The notes under the pieces: model-generated
Told to the model about the DNA's origin: nothing
Database searches by the model: none
What the model saw: the letters and a program-made list of their open reading frames with translations, nothing else
Assembly: GCF_000258515.1 (NCBI RefSeq)
Contig: NZ_AJLF01000002.1
Span: 124,001-188,000, forward strand
Direction: 5' to 3'
Origin: Thermococcus zilligii AN1
GTDB lineage: Archaea > Methanobacteriota_B > Thermococci > Thermococcales > Thermococcaceae
DNA length: 64,000 nucleotides
In this document: one piece after another, positions 25,479 to 34,792 of the stretch
Numbering within the stretch: the stretch's first letter is position 1
Layout: each line of letters starts with the position of its first letter
Made by a program: the position numbers and the translations under genes

Positions 25479-26339
25479 TCATTCAGTGACACCCACTATG
25501 TCCACGTGGACGAAGACCCTGTCGACCTCAGGGAGCTCCTCTACCAGCTTCTTAACCTCTTCGCTGACATCGTGGGCCTCCTTCAGCGTCAGCTCCGGCG
25601 GCACCTCGATGTGGAGCTCCACGTGGAGCCTGTTCCCGACGTAGTGGGCCCGTAAATCGTGGACACCGAGGACGTTTGGGACGCTGAGGGCGCGCTTCTT
25701 TATCTCCTCGCAGACCTCAAAGGAGGGGGCCTGACCTGTTAAGTAACCGATGTTCTGGAGGAGTATATCCAATGAAACCTTCAGGAGGAAGACCGCCACC
25801 ACGAGCCCCGCCAGCGCGTCGCCGTATCTGAATCCGAACTTCTGTGCAGTCAACCCAACCAGAACCGCCAGGCTGCTCAGGGAGTCGCTCCTGTGGTGGT
25901 AGGCGTCCGCTATTAGAATCTGGCTGTTAAGTTTTCTGCCGACGTAAACGGAGTAGCGGAACATGGCCTCCTTGGTGAGGATAGAGAGGAGGGTAACTCC
26001 GAGCATGAGGGAGTTAACCTCTACCACCTCTCCCCTCAGGAGCCTATAGACGGAGTCGCGCCCTATCTCGTAGGCGACAAGGAGGAGCGCCTCCCCTATA
26101 AGGAAAGCAGCCAGCGGCTCGAAGCGGGAGTGACCGAAGGGATGGCTCCGGTCAGGGGGCTTGGAGGATATCCTTATTCCCGCGTAGCCGATGACGCTCG
26201 TTATCACGTCGCTCAGGGAATGGATGCCGTCGGAAATGATGGCAATGCTGGAATAAACGAACCCGATGGCCAGTTTGGTGAGGGAGAGGAGGACGTTTCC
26301 CACTATAGAAAGCCAGATGGGTTTGTAAACCTCTTCCAA
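25479..26339 (-). CDS. Cation diffusion facilitator (CDF) metal exporter
   Basis: 286 residues. Six helices; the metal-site motifs are AIISDGIHSLSD (helix II, DxxxD) and ADAYHHRSDSLSS (helix V, HxxxD), followed by a cytosolic ferredoxin-like domain ending VDRVFVHVDIVGVTE. It exports Zn2+, Fe2+, Mn2+ or similar in exchange for H+. The best start is TTG at 26339 with GGAGGTGG four bases upstream; an ATG 19 codons earlier would add a tail that is not conserved-looking. It converges on mfnA with 60 bases between. Confidence 0.9.
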   Translation of the reverse strand: MEEVYKPIWLSIVGNVLLSLTKLAIGFVYSSIAIISDGIHSLSDVITSVIGYAGIRISSKPPDRSHPFGHSRFEPLAAFLIGEALLLVAYEIGRDSVYRLLRGEVVEVNSLMLGVTLLSILTKEAMFRYSVYVGRKLNSQILIADAYHHRSDSLSSLAVLVGLTAQKFGFRYGDALAGLVVAVFLLKVSLDILLQNIGYLTGQAPSFEVCEEIKKRALSVPNVLGVHDLRAHYVGNRLHVELHIEVPPELTLKEAHDVSEEVKKLVEELPEVDRVFVHVDIVGVTE

Positions 26340-26616
26340 ATTACCACCTCCACGCCTCGGCGTTATGATGGCGCCCAACCTTATTAGGTTTTCCAATTTT
26401 GTTAGAGTGCCCTAATTGAGATAAAAATAAGGGCGCGGTCAGTCCGTCACTCCCTCATCACGCCTCAGGCAAGGCTGAAGTCATCATCCCGAAGGGACTC
26501 AAAAAAGAGGGTTAAAAAGGTATGCTCAGCGATCACCTTTCCATCCTCACCAATCGGTTCGCCCATCACTCATCATCGCGTTAACCGCTTCCCTTAGGGG
26601 TTTAATAGGCTTCTCC

Positions 26617-27213
26617 TCACTGCCTCGCGGTGATCATAATGTTAATCTTTGATGTGTCGGTGAGGCAGTCGTTGCCAGCCGAGGGAGAAAGTTGAACTGT
26701 TAAGGTTACCTTCAGGACACCGTTTTTCGGAAGTGAGCCCGAGAAGATCTGGAGTTCGCTCATATTGAGCTCTCTCAGGCTCTTTCCGATGTAGTCGCTG
26801 AGGACTTTCTCATCGCCACCCTGTGAGACGCGGAAGTCCGTGATAATCAAGTATTTGCTGAGCTCGCCGGTATCAGGGGTTTTATCGACCAGGGCCTCAG
26901 CCTTGCTGAGGGCACCGTTCTCGATATCGGTGATGTTGAAGACCATGACCACGGAGGAGACCGGGTAGTCCCCACGGTTTTTGATGTAGAATTCGGCAGT
27001 CCTCCCTTCCCCGGGTCGGAGGTTGTCAAAGGAGAAGAGCTTGTAGTCATCGTAGAACCTTTCCCCGTCCCTGCTTATGCCGATGTCGAAGTCTCCGGTG
27101 GAGAGCTGGTTTCCCTCGGACCTGGCCACGTCGCTGAAGTACGAAACCCCGAACTTGACGCCGGCCAGGAACATTAAGAGGCCGAGCACCCCAACAACTA
27201 TAGCCCGTTTCAT
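26617..27213 (-). CDS. Secreted TasA/camelysin-like protein
   Basis: 198 residues. A signal-type helix (VGVLGLLMFLAGVKFGVSYF) is followed by SDVARSEGNQLSTGDFDIGI, the pattern of the TasA/CalY family (aromatic-S/T-D...GN-x-hydrophobic-x-TG-x-hydrophobic-D), then a beta-sandwich ending PSAGNDCLTDTSKINIMITA. TasA proteins form secreted fibres in Bacillus, and archaeal bundling pili belong to the same fold. No dedicated signal peptidase gene is adjacent. The ATG has a perfect GGAGGTGA site and a TATA box at 27257-27267. Confidence 0.65.
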   Translation of the reverse strand: MKRAIVVGVLGLLMFLAGVKFGVSYFSDVARSEGNQLSTGDFDIGISRDGERFYDDYKLFSFDNLRPGEGRTAEFYIKNRGDYPVSSVVMVFNITDIENGALSKAEALVDKTPDTGELSKYLIITDFRVSQGGDEKVLSDYIGKSLRELNMSELQIFSGSLPKNGVLKVTLTVQLSPSAGNDCLTDTSKINIMITARQ

Positions 27214-27256
27214 TTTAATCACCTCCGATAGTTATCGACTGAAATTTAAGACGGAA

Positions 27257-27267
27257 GCTTATAAAGT
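27257..27267 (-). promoter_or_regulatory. Promoter (TATA box) of TasA-like gene
   Basis: ACTTTATAAGC on the minus strand, expected start near 27237, short leader carrying the GGAGGTGA site (27219-27226). The rest of 27214-27516 shows no gene: AT-rich DNA and a TAAGTTTTTAATTCC box near 27482 that serves the flippase gene. Confidence 0.6.
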
Positions 27268-27516
27268 TTTCTATCAAAAATAGTTATTGACAAACTTAGA
27301 GGGAGTTACAAAATCAGATAAAACAACCTGAAAAGAGGGCTAAACCGTCACAGGGAGCACAGAGTGGCTCTCTAACACTGGAATCGAGGGTATGGAGCTT
27401 TATCATGGACGAGAGGTGTGGGACAAAGAACCCCGAGCTTAGGAAAAGCCCCGTCGGTGGGCATGCCAAGATACGGAGGATTAAGTTTTTAATTCCCCTG
27501 TTTTACCAAGAAGCTG

Positions 27517-28752
27517 ATGACCGAGAGTTTAAAGTTAAAGCTGATGAAAAACGCAGGCTGGCTTTTCGGTGCGGAAATAATTTCAAAACTTCTCTCTTAC
27601 GGAGTAATTTTCATTCTCAGCAGAAGCCTCGGGCCGGAGGGGGTTGGGCAGTATTCTTTCATCTTCTACTACGTGGGCCTTCTTGGAGTATTCTCCGACC
27701 TTGGTGTCGGTTACTATTTTATGCGCGAAGTCGCGAAGGACAGGAGTAAGGCGGAAGAACTTTTGCCTGACGTTTTGGGGTTTAAGATAGTTCTGGCCAT
27801 ATTCAACTTCCTTATAATCGTTGCATTGACGATGCCCCTCCCAAGGCCAGGTTGGATGAAGGCTCTGGTAATATTAGCCGCAGCCGAGGCAATGCTTACC
27901 TGGATCTCCTACGTGTTTGTGAATACCATGTACGCCCACGAAGTGACAAAGTACGAGGCACTGGCCAGGACAATTGAGAGAACCTGGGCGTTCTCCGTTG
28001 GTGGCGCAGTTCTTTACACCTATCGTTCCCTCCCGCCATTCATCGTTGCTATCCTCGCTGGATACGTCATAAGGGAAGCCCTGAGGGTACACTGGGGTTC
28101 CAGGTTTGTTAAGGCCATCAAAATCCGTTTTAAGCCCGAAGTCTGGGCGTCCCTCCTTAAGAAGTCATACCCCTTCTGGCTGATCGGGTTGTTTACCCTT
28201 GTCTATTACAACACGGACATGGTGATGTTGAGCTTAATGAAGGGGGACTACGAGACGGGGATTTACAGGGCGGCGCATACTCTGGTGGATGTTTCACTCC
28301 TAGTTCCGGGCATAGTCATCTCAACGACGATGCCGTCCATGGCGAGGCTGTGGGTGGAGGACAGAAAGACTCTCAACGTTCTCTTTAGAAAGAGTTTTCA
28401 ACTTCTATTAGGAATTGGTATCCTCGGGACTGCTGGCTATTACATCTTCGCTCGCCTTGGGATAATCATTGCCTTTGGGGAAGATTTTCTCCCGGGTGTT
28501 CCTGTTCTGAGGGTTCTCGCCTTTGCCATACCCTTTATGTTCCTGAACTCCCTCTTCGGTAGCTTCATGAACGCGACCGGGAGGGAGCTCACCTTCACGA
28601 AGATAACTGGGTTTACTGCCTTGCTCAATGTGGTACTAAACTACATCCTCATACTTCACCACGGGGCTACTGGGGCAGCGGCGGCGACTGTGGTGAGCCA
28701 GTTGTTCGTTACCCTTGGGAGCTATGTTTATATCACCAGCGGGAGCAGATAG
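27517..28752 (+). CDS. Oligosaccharide flippase (MATE/PST family, Wzx-like)
   Basis: 411 residues, about 12 helices. It starts KNAGWLFGAEIISKLLSYG, and LSRSLGPEGVGQYSF is the usual Wzx-type loop; NTDMVMLSLMKGDYETGIY is the conserved helix VII region. It would move lipid-linked oligosaccharides to the outer face of the membrane for surface glycan or N-glycan assembly. No ribosome site is visible; a TTTTTAATTCC box about 30 bases upstream suggests a near-leaderless mRNA. It opens the surface-glycan block. Confidence 0.85.
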   Translation: MTESLKLKLMKNAGWLFGAEIISKLLSYGVIFILSRSLGPEGVGQYSFIFYYVGLLGVFSDLGVGYYFMREVAKDRSKAEELLPDVLGFKIVLAIFNFLIIVALTMPLPRPGWMKALVILAAAEAMLTWISYVFVNTMYAHEVTKYEALARTIERTWAFSVGGAVLYTYRSLPPFIVAILAGYVIREALRVHWGSRFVKAIKIRFKPEVWASLLKKSYPFWLIGLFTLVYYNTDMVMLSLMKGDYETGIYRAAHTLVDVSLLVPGIVISTTMPSMARLWVEDRKTLNVLFRKSFQLLLGIGILGTAGYYIFARLGIIIAFGEDFLPGVPVLRVLAFAIPFMFLNSLFGSFMNATGRELTFTKITGFTALLNVVLNYILILHHGATGAAAATVVSQLFVTLGSYVYITSGSR

Positions 28753-28904
28753 AATAAGATTTTAGGGAGCCTTAATATAACAACTACCATCGGTGATAAT
28801 ACCAACGACCTAAGAGAAAGCCCGCCTCGTGCTCCCTGGAGGATCTAAAATCCCAACAACCCCCTCATTCGGATCCATGTACCCCCGAATTATTTGGGGG
28901 CTCC

Positions 28905-29118
28905 TCCCCGTGGAATGATCGTCCCCGGCCTTCCCGGCAGGAAAACGGGCCACGAACACTCCCTCGGAATAAAAGACCTCTACCTCTACATGGACCGCTG
29001 GACAATTGATTTTGCAACAACTTCTGAACTGGTTGTTGGGGCCTTTGTGAGGCCGCGATTACGACTCTGAATGATATGGGCCTCATAGCGATAGGCGAGC
29101 CGCCGCGTGCCAATGAGT
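28905..29118 (+). pseudogene. Unidentified decayed coding sequence
   Basis: The 435 bases between flippase and glycosyltransferase hold no intact gene. From about 28905 one frame reads MIVPGLPGRKTGHEHSLG, then KDLYLYMDRWTIDFATTSEL, then shifts frame to AITTLNDMGLIAIGEPP and ends with TAG near 29118. The residue composition is that of a real protein and not of random DNA, but I cannot name the family. Confidence 0.4.
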
Positions 29119-29187
29119 AGGAACGTATTCGAGGCAACTGCAAACATTAATTTTTTAACTCATTTTAAGGCTCTAATTTTGAGGGCA

Positions 29188-30198
29188 ATGTCTATGTCCG
29201 TGTCAGTGGTCATATCAACACTGTACAAACGTCCTCGAGAATTCAAAGAATGCATTGAGTCAATAATCAGACAGACGGTTCGTCCTACTGAGGTCATAGT
29301 TGTTAACGGTAGCTCTGATGGTTCGTGGGAGAAAGTGAGAGAGGAGTTCAATAACATCCTCAAGAAAATGCGAGACGCCGGAATTGCCGTGAAGCATGTT
29401 ACTCTCCCCGGCGCCAGTCTGCCCCATGCTAGGAACGTTGGGGTAAAGATGGCTAGGGGTGATGTAATCCTCTTCTTAGATGACGATGTCATCCTCGAGA
29501 GGGACTACATAGAGAACCTCACCAAAGTATATGTGGAGTACCCAAACGCCATGGGTGTTCAAGGCTTCGTAACTAACGAAATAAATCCAAATAACCCCCT
29601 CATCAGGTTCGGCCTTCTGAAGTTTATTTGGTGGCTATTCCAACGTGGCTATTATGATGTTGATGTCAACAAACAGCTTCCATCCCTTTTTGAGGTTATT
29701 CCTTACCGTATTACTCGGGTGATAAAGCGAGAAAACTTCAGAGGAGCCAACATGTCATACAGGAGAAAAGTATTTACCAGTCTCGAATTCGACGAACGCC
29801 TCAAAAGGTACGCAATAGGAGAGGACAAAGACTTCTCTTACAGGGTTTATAAGCTCTTTCCAGGCTCGTTATATCAGACCCCTCACGCAAGGTTGATCCA
29901 TAAAGAAGCTCCTGAAGGTAGACTTCCCTCAAAACAGCTCGAAACTATGAGACAAATCTATCACCTTTACCTTTTCTACAAGCTCTTTGAACAGAACACC
30001 CGGAACAAGATAAGCTACATTCTTGGAAGGATAGGAGACCTTCTGCTTCACTCCATACTTTTTATGACATCCGGTTTTAAGAAGGAGAAAGCTCTCAAGG
30101 TTCGTTATATGATTGAAGCCATGTGGCTTGCCCTCTCAAACCGAAATAGGATTAAAAAGGGAGATATAAATTTCTGGTGGGAGGGGCGAGTTAAATAA
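29188..30198 (+). CDS. GT2 glycosyltransferase
   Basis: 336 residues. It starts VSVVISTLYKRPREFKECIE with a GT-A nucleotide-sugar domain; ARNVGVKMARGDVILFLDDD carries the metal-binding DDD, and YAIGEDKDFSYRVYK is the ED catalytic-base region. No membrane anchor. The sugar is unknown. The frame is open upstream of 29188, but TATA-like TTTTTTAACT near 29150 and GAGGG before the ATG favour 29188 (or 29194). Confidence 0.85.
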   Translation: MSMSVSVVISTLYKRPREFKECIESIIRQTVRPTEVIVVNGSSDGSWEKVREEFNNILKKMRDAGIAVKHVTLPGASLPHARNVGVKMARGDVILFLDDDVILERDYIENLTKVYVEYPNAMGVQGFVTNEINPNNPLIRFGLLKFIWWLFQRGYYDVDVNKQLPSLFEVIPYRITRVIKRENFRGANMSYRRKVFTSLEFDERLKRYAIGEDKDFSYRVYKLFPGSLYQTPHARLIHKEAPEGRLPSKQLETMRQIYHLYLFYKLFEQNTRNKISYILGRIGDLLLHSILFMTSGFKKEKALKVRYMIEAMWLALSNRNRIKKGDINFWWEGRVK

Positions 30199-30357
30199 GA
30201 AAGATCATCTTGGAATAGATGGATCTGACCTTCACCCCAGTCCTGAAAGCGAATCCTTTGGAAGAAACAAGTAATATCGGAGAGGCCAGAACGCCGTAGG
30301 AGCTTTTTTGAAATTGTGTTGTTCAAAAATCTGGACGTTTAGTGAGATAACAACGAA

Positions 30358-31401
30358 TTATCCCCTCTCCAGAACCTCTTTGTAAGCTCTGAGGGTTTCC
30401 CTAGCTATATTATCCCAGCTAAACCTGTCCAATGGGGCCCTAGCACGTCTCTTCGTTGAAATGGCCCAATCAAGGGCATCGTTTAAGGTATCGCCTCTCA
30501 ACTCACCCGTATACAACATGACCCAATCCTTCCCCACGGAGTCTCTTAATTCAATTATACTTCCCTTAGCGGGAGCAAGAACAGGACGGTCAAAAGAAAG
30601 TGCCAGCAGAGCTGAACCAGAATTTAGGATTTCAGAGTAGGGCAGTACTACAAGATCAGCAGAGTTAAGGTATACTTGGATCCCCTCCGGAGGTATGAAC
30701 TTCGGATGAAACATTATCCTGCTATCACTCTTCACTAGTTTGAACAACCGATTAGTAAGTTCCCCGTCAACGGGCTTCCCAGCGATAACAAGTCTAACAT
30801 CTTTTTCAGGAAGTGAATTAAACGCCCTGATTAGCGAGGGCAGATTTTTGTACCTCCTAATCTGCCCAATAAAGAGGATAACCCTAGAGTCCATCGGAAG
30901 TCCAAGGAGCGCCCTTGCTTGTTTACGGGAGATATTATTGGGATACACATCTCGATAGTGGCCGTGTGGGATTACAAAGCCGGGGACACGTCTCAGCTGT
31001 GGGTACGTCCTAAAAAGCTCTTCTTGACCTATGAAAGTTAAACTTATGTGGCCATCCACCATGCTCAAGAAGCGTTCCCAAAATCTTTCCTCAAGCTTCG
31101 GGTGAAAGCCCTCGTGCGATCTAAGGTTATGTACTGTCCAGACTATTTTAATACCTCGCTTTCGTGCAATTTCCATAAGGGAAAGAAAGGCTCTGACTCT
31201 AAGAGTTGCCATTAAATAAGAGGGAGTATTGAGTATTAGTTCCGGCCAATGAATGTGCCATATATCGTATCCACCCCGGACAAGCTTCCAGACAGAAAAC
31301 TCCTCAACTCTAACCCCAAGCGCTGTTAGATTTTCATATAACAACGAATTATAGGGGTTTATTTCCCTATTTCGAAAGGCAGGGAGAGCTATGATTTTCA
31401 T
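30358..31401 (-). CDS. GT4-type glycosyltransferase
   Basis: 347 residues, GT-B fold. DIWHIHWPE and WTVHNLRSHEG in the acceptor half; VILFIGQIRRYKNLPSLIRA and VLPYSEILNSGSALLALSFD (the ExxxxxG donor-binding region) in the donor half are typical of GT4. It adds a sugar from a nucleotide donor to a lipid-linked glycan. It is on the opposite strand from its neighbours; its promoter (AAGTTTATATTGG, minus strand, 31437-31449) is back to back with that of the UDP-glucose dehydrogenase gene. Confidence 0.85.
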   Translation of the reverse strand: MKIIALPAFRNREINPYNSLLYENLTALGVRVEEFSVWKLVRGGYDIWHIHWPELILNTPSYLMATLRVRAFLSLMEIARKRGIKIVWTVHNLRSHEGFHPKLEERFWERFLSMVDGHISLTFIGQEELFRTYPQLRRVPGFVIPHGHYRDVYPNNISRKQARALLGLPMDSRVILFIGQIRRYKNLPSLIRAFNSLPEKDVRLVIAGKPVDGELTNRLFKLVKSDSRIMFHPKFIPPEGIQVYLNSADLVVLPYSEILNSGSALLALSFDRPVLAPAKGSIIELRDSVGKDWVMLYTGELRGDTLNDALDWAISTKRRARAPLDRFSWDNIARETLRAYKEVLERG

Positions 31402-31436
31402 GGATATACCTCATCACTGTCTAACAAGGCAACCCC

Positions 31437-31454
31437 AATATAAACTTTAATAAG
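31437..31454. promoter_or_regulatory. Divergent promoter of GT4 gene and UDP-glucose dehydrogenase gene
   Basis: AATATAAACTTTAATAAG serves both ways: AAGTTTATATT on the minus strand for the GT4 gene (ATG at 31401) and ACTTTAATAAG on the plus strand for the gene at 31486, whose leader has GGGGGAG. Confidence 0.45.
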
Positions 31455-31485
31455 CAGCTAAACTAGAGAGCTTGGGGGAGTATCT

Positions 31486-32769
31486 ATGCGCATCTCAGTT
31501 GTTGGCTCTGGTTATGTGGGCCTCGTCACGGGAATGGGCTTTGTTAAACTTGGCAATGAAGTCATCTTCGTCGATGTAGACGAGAATAAAATCCAAATGA
31601 TAAACAACGCCCAACCTCCAATCTACGAAGAAGGCCTCGAAGAACTCATGAGAGAATTCAAGGGCAAGTATCACGCCACCAAAGACTATAAGGAAGCAAT
31701 CATGAACTCGGACGTTACATTCATAGCCGTTGGAACACCATCGAGAGAAGACGGCTCAATCGACCTAAAATACGTTAAAGCCGCGAGCAAGTCAATTGGC
31801 GAAGCCTTGAAAGAAAAGAAGGATTATCACGCTGTCGTAGTTAAGAGTACAGTCCTTCCAGGCACCACGGAAGAAGTCGTAAAACCTATCCTCGAAGAAA
31901 CCTCCGGTAAAAAGGCCTTCAAGGACTTCGGCCTCGCAATGAACCCTGAATTCCTCCGCGAAGGAGTGGCTTTGAGTGACTTCCTCAACCCGGACAGGAT
32001 TGTGATTGGAGTCCAAGATGAGAGAACAAAGAAAGTTTTAGAAGAGCTTTACACCCCAATCAACGCTCCAAAGCTCTTCACAGACATTAAAACTGCTGAA
32101 ATGATAAAGTACGCGTCAAACGCTTTTCTCGCGACAAAGATAAGCTTCGCCAACGAGATTGGGAACATTTGCAAAAAGCTTGGCATAGACTCGTGGAAGG
32201 TTTTCGAGGGCGTTGGCCTCGACCACAGGATCAGTCCGCACTTCTTCAGGACTGGAATCGGCTGGGGGGGCTCCTGCTTCCCGAAGGACATGAGGGCGTT
32301 AATTAGGAAAGCCGAAGAGCTCGGGGAAGACCCGATAATCCTCAAGGCTGTCGTTGAGGTTAACGAGAGGCAGCCGCTGAAGTTGATTGAACTCCTCAAG
32401 AAGCATGTGCCGGACTTGAAGGGTAAGAAAATTGGCGTTCTTGGGCTGACGTTTAAGCCGAACACTGATGATGTCCGCGAGACGAGGGCTTACGTTGTCG
32501 TCAAAAAACTCCTCGAGGAGGGTGCCAGTGTTATCGCTTACGACCCTCAGGGCATGGAGAACTTCAAGCGCTCTTACCCTGACGTTGGGGGGAGGATAGA
32601 GTACGCTTCCACCCCGGAGGAAGTTTTGAAGTCGAGTGATATCGTTTTGATCGTCACTGAGTGGCCTGAGTTTGAGGGGTTGGATTATTCTGGTAAAATT
32701 GTGGTTGATGGGAGGCGTGTGAGGGCTGCTGAGGGGACTGCTGGGATTTACGAGGGGGTGTGCTGGTGA
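31486..32769 (+). CDS. ugd: UDP-glucose 6-dehydrogenase (or UDP-sugar dehydrogenase of that family)
   Basis: 427 residues. N-terminal Rossmann motif VVGSGYVGLVTGMGF, the catalytic Cys in GWGGSCFPKDMRAL, and C-terminal GLTFKPNTDDVRETRA. It oxidises UDP-glucose to UDP-glucuronate with NAD+ for surface polysaccharide; a ManNAc or GlcNAc substrate cannot be excluded. GGGGGAG precedes the ATG. The last third changes to T/G-ending codons unlike the first two thirds (see findings). Overlaps galU by four bases. Confidence 0.92.
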   Translation: MRISVVGSGYVGLVTGMGFVKLGNEVIFVDVDENKIQMINNAQPPIYEEGLEELMREFKGKYHATKDYKEAIMNSDVTFIAVGTPSREDGSIDLKYVKAASKSIGEALKEKKDYHAVVVKSTVLPGTTEEVVKPILEETSGKKAFKDFGLAMNPEFLREGVALSDFLNPDRIVIGVQDERTKKVLEELYTPINAPKLFTDIKTAEMIKYASNAFLATKISFANEIGNICKKLGIDSWKVFEGVGLDHRISPHFFRTGIGWGGSCFPKDMRALIRKAEELGEDPIILKAVVEVNERQPLKLIELLKKHVPDLKGKKIGVLGLTFKPNTDDVRETRAYVVVKKLLEEGASVIAYDPQGMENFKRSYPDVGGRIEYASTPEEVLKSSDIVLIVTEWPEFEGLDYSGKIVVDGRRVRAAEGTAGIYEGVCW

Positions 32770-33641
32770 TTAGGAAGGCGGTTATTCCGGCGGCTGGCCT
32801 CGGCACGAGGATGCTTCCGATAACAAAGTCAATGCCCAAGGAGATGCTCCCTGTTCTCAACAAGCCGGTGATTCATTACGTTGTGGAGGAGGCGATAAAG
32901 GCTGGGATAGATGATGTTCTTATAATTACTGGGAAGGGGAAGCGTGCTATTGAGGATTATTTTGATAGGAGTTTTGAGCTGGAGTATTATTTGAAGGAGA
33001 GGGGGAAGCTTGAGGAGTTAAAGGAGGTGGAGGAAATTGGGGAGATGGTGGATATTTATTACGTGCGGCAGAAGAAGCCTCTTGGTCTGGGTGATGCGAT
33101 TCTTCACGCGGAGAAACACGTGAACGGGGAACCCTTCGCAGTCCTTTTAGGAGACGACATCATAATAAGCCAGAGACCAGCTATTAAGCAGCTAATTGAC
33201 GTTGCAGAGAAAAAAGGATCTCCCATCATCGGCGTGGAGAATGTCCCAAGGGAGATGGTAAGCAGGTACGGGATTATAAATGGGGATCCAATTGAAGACG
33301 GATTATTTAAGGTAACACAACTCATAGAAAAGCCTTCCCCCCAGGAAGCACCAAGCAACATGGCAATAGTTGGAAGATACGTCTTAATTCCCGAAATATT
33401 TGATGTCCTGCGGGAGACTCCTCCTGGGAGAGGTGGGGAAGTACAGCTTACGGATGCCCTTCAGATACTCCTGCAGGATCATGAAATCTTCGCAAAACAA
33501 ATAGAGGGAGAAAGGTACGACATCGGGAGCAAGCTGGGCTTCATAATTGCGAACCTTAAACTGGCCCTCATGAGAGAAGAACTTAAAACCGAGATAAGGG
33601 ATTACATCAAAAGAACCCTCGAGGAGGTCTTAAATGAGTAG
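32766..33641 (+). CDS. galU: UTP-glucose-1-phosphate uridylyltransferase
   Basis: 291 residues. Nucleotidyltransferase signature KAVIPAAGLGTRMLPITKSM, substrate loop KEMLPVLNKPVIHYVVEEA, and VLLGDDIIIS with the metal Asp. It makes UDP-glucose, the substrate of the preceding dehydrogenase. The GTG at 32766 overlaps the ugd stop (GTGA) and has GGGGGTG five bases before it; a GTG at 32760 is less likely. Codon use switches sharply near 33100. Confidence 0.92.
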   Translation: MIRKAVIPAAGLGTRMLPITKSMPKEMLPVLNKPVIHYVVEEAIKAGIDDVLIITGKGKRAIEDYFDRSFELEYYLKERGKLEELKEVEEIGEMVDIYYVRQKKPLGLGDAILHAEKHVNGEPFAVLLGDDIIISQRPAIKQLIDVAEKKGSPIIGVENVPREMVSRYGIINGDPIEDGLFKVTQLIEKPSPQEAPSNMAIVGRYVLIPEIFDVLRETPPGRGGEVQLTDALQILLQDHEIFAKQIEGERYDIGSKLGFIIANLKLALMREELKTEIRDYIKRTLEEVLNE

Positions 33642-34560
33642 GCCAACGGTCTCAGTGATCATACCCACCTACAACAGAGCAAAACTGCTAAAACGCGCTA
33701 TAAACAGTGTTCTGAACCAGCGATTTGGAGACTTTGAACTGATAGTGGTCGATGACGCGTCCCCAGACAACACGCCCGAAGTGGTTGAGAGCATCGACGA
33801 TGGTAGGATCAGGTATATACGCCTCAAAAAGAACTCGGGTGGGCCAGTTGCACGGAATACCGGCATAAAAAAAGCCAGAGGAAAATTCATAGCCCTGCTC
33901 GATGACGATGATGAGTGGCTTCCAAACAGGCTGGAGCTTCAAGTCAAAAAGTTTGAAGACTTAGAAAAGGGATTTGGAGTTGTTTATGGTGGATTTTACT
34001 ACGTCGCCCAGCAGGACGGAAGGATTCTGGGAAGGAGACTACCCAAGTACAAAGGGGACGTGTACGGCTACCTTTTAAAGGAGAACTTCATTGGAAGTCC
34101 AACCCTTCTCATAAGGCGGGAATGTTTTAAGAAAGCCGGCCTCTTTGACCCCGCTCTCACCAGCTCTCAGGACTGGGATATGTGGCTCAGGATAGCGAGA
34201 TACTACAAATTCGACTATGTGGATGAGATAATCGCAAAGTACTATGTCCACGGGAGGCAGATCTCCTTCAATATGGGGAAGTACATTCCCGGAAGGGAGC
34301 GATTCATCCGTAAACATCTGGACATCTGGAAGGATCCAAGAATCCTGAGCATCCATCTAAGCCAGATGGGGTTGCTTCTCCTCTTAGGTGGAAACCCCGA
34401 AAAGGGAATAACATACCTCATCCATTCTATAGCGATCTCTCCGTTTAATCTAGAGAACTATGGAAAACTCGCGGAACTTGCTCTTGATTCTCGTTCCATG
34501 GAATACATCAAGAAGATACTCCATTTTCGTCAGATTCCCCAGCCAGCATCTAACCGCTGA
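33634..34560 (+). CDS. GT2 glycosyltransferase
   Basis: 308 residues. Classic GT2 start VSVIIPTYNRAKLLKRAINS, with VVDDASPDN, ARNTGIKKARGKFIALLDDDDEW (metal site DDDD) and SSQDWDMWLRIARYYK (catalytic region). Cytosolic. The ATG is inside the galU end (8-base overlap) after GAGGAGGT, so ugd, galU and this gene are one operon that makes and uses UDP-sugars. Its 3' end overlaps the convergent 80-residue gene by 11 bases. Confidence 0.88.
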   Translation: MSRPTVSVIIPTYNRAKLLKRAINSVLNQRFGDFELIVVDDASPDNTPEVVESIDDGRIRYIRLKKNSGGPVARNTGIKKARGKFIALLDDDDEWLPNRLELQVKKFEDLEKGFGVVYGGFYYVAQQDGRILGRRLPKYKGDVYGYLLKENFIGSPTLLIRRECFKKAGLFDPALTSSQDWDMWLRIARYYKFDYVDEIIAKYYVHGRQISFNMGKYIPGRERFIRKHLDIWKDPRILSIHLSQMGLLLLLGGNPEKGITYLIHSIAISPFNLENYGKLAELALDSRSMEYIKKILHFRQIPQPASNR

Positions 34561-34792
34561 GGATCTCGTAGACCTTCATAGCAACAATCGCCAGAAAAAC
34601 AAGCAGAAGAAAATAGGCAGAGTACTTGAGGCCTTCTTTCGTCTCCTCCGGGAGATAGAACTCACCAACTTCCAGGGTTATCAGGATGCCAATGAGGGTC
34701 ACCGTGAGGAAAACCTCCGTGGAAGGGGAGAGAACAGCCGAAATAACGATCCAGACGCTGAGAAAAATCATAAGATACTCCCTTACAGCCAT
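34550..34792 (-). CDS. Small membrane protein, function unknown
   Basis: 80 residues with three hydrophobic segments (YLMIFLSVWIVISAVL, VFLTVTLIGILITLEV, YSAYFLLLVFLAIVAMKVY). No family recognised. The ATG overlaps the end of the 231-residue gene by 10 bases, so the two are co-translated. Confidence 0.65.
   Translation of the reverse strand: MAVREYLMIFLSVWIVISAVLSPSTEVFLTVTLIGILITLEVGEFYLPEETKEGLKYSAYFLLLVFLAIVAMKVYEILSG

Noticed and set aside
28785-28800. Possible TGM operator (CGGTGATA) after the flippase gene
   Set aside because: Only the right half-site is present; the left half does not read TATCAC at the proper spacing.
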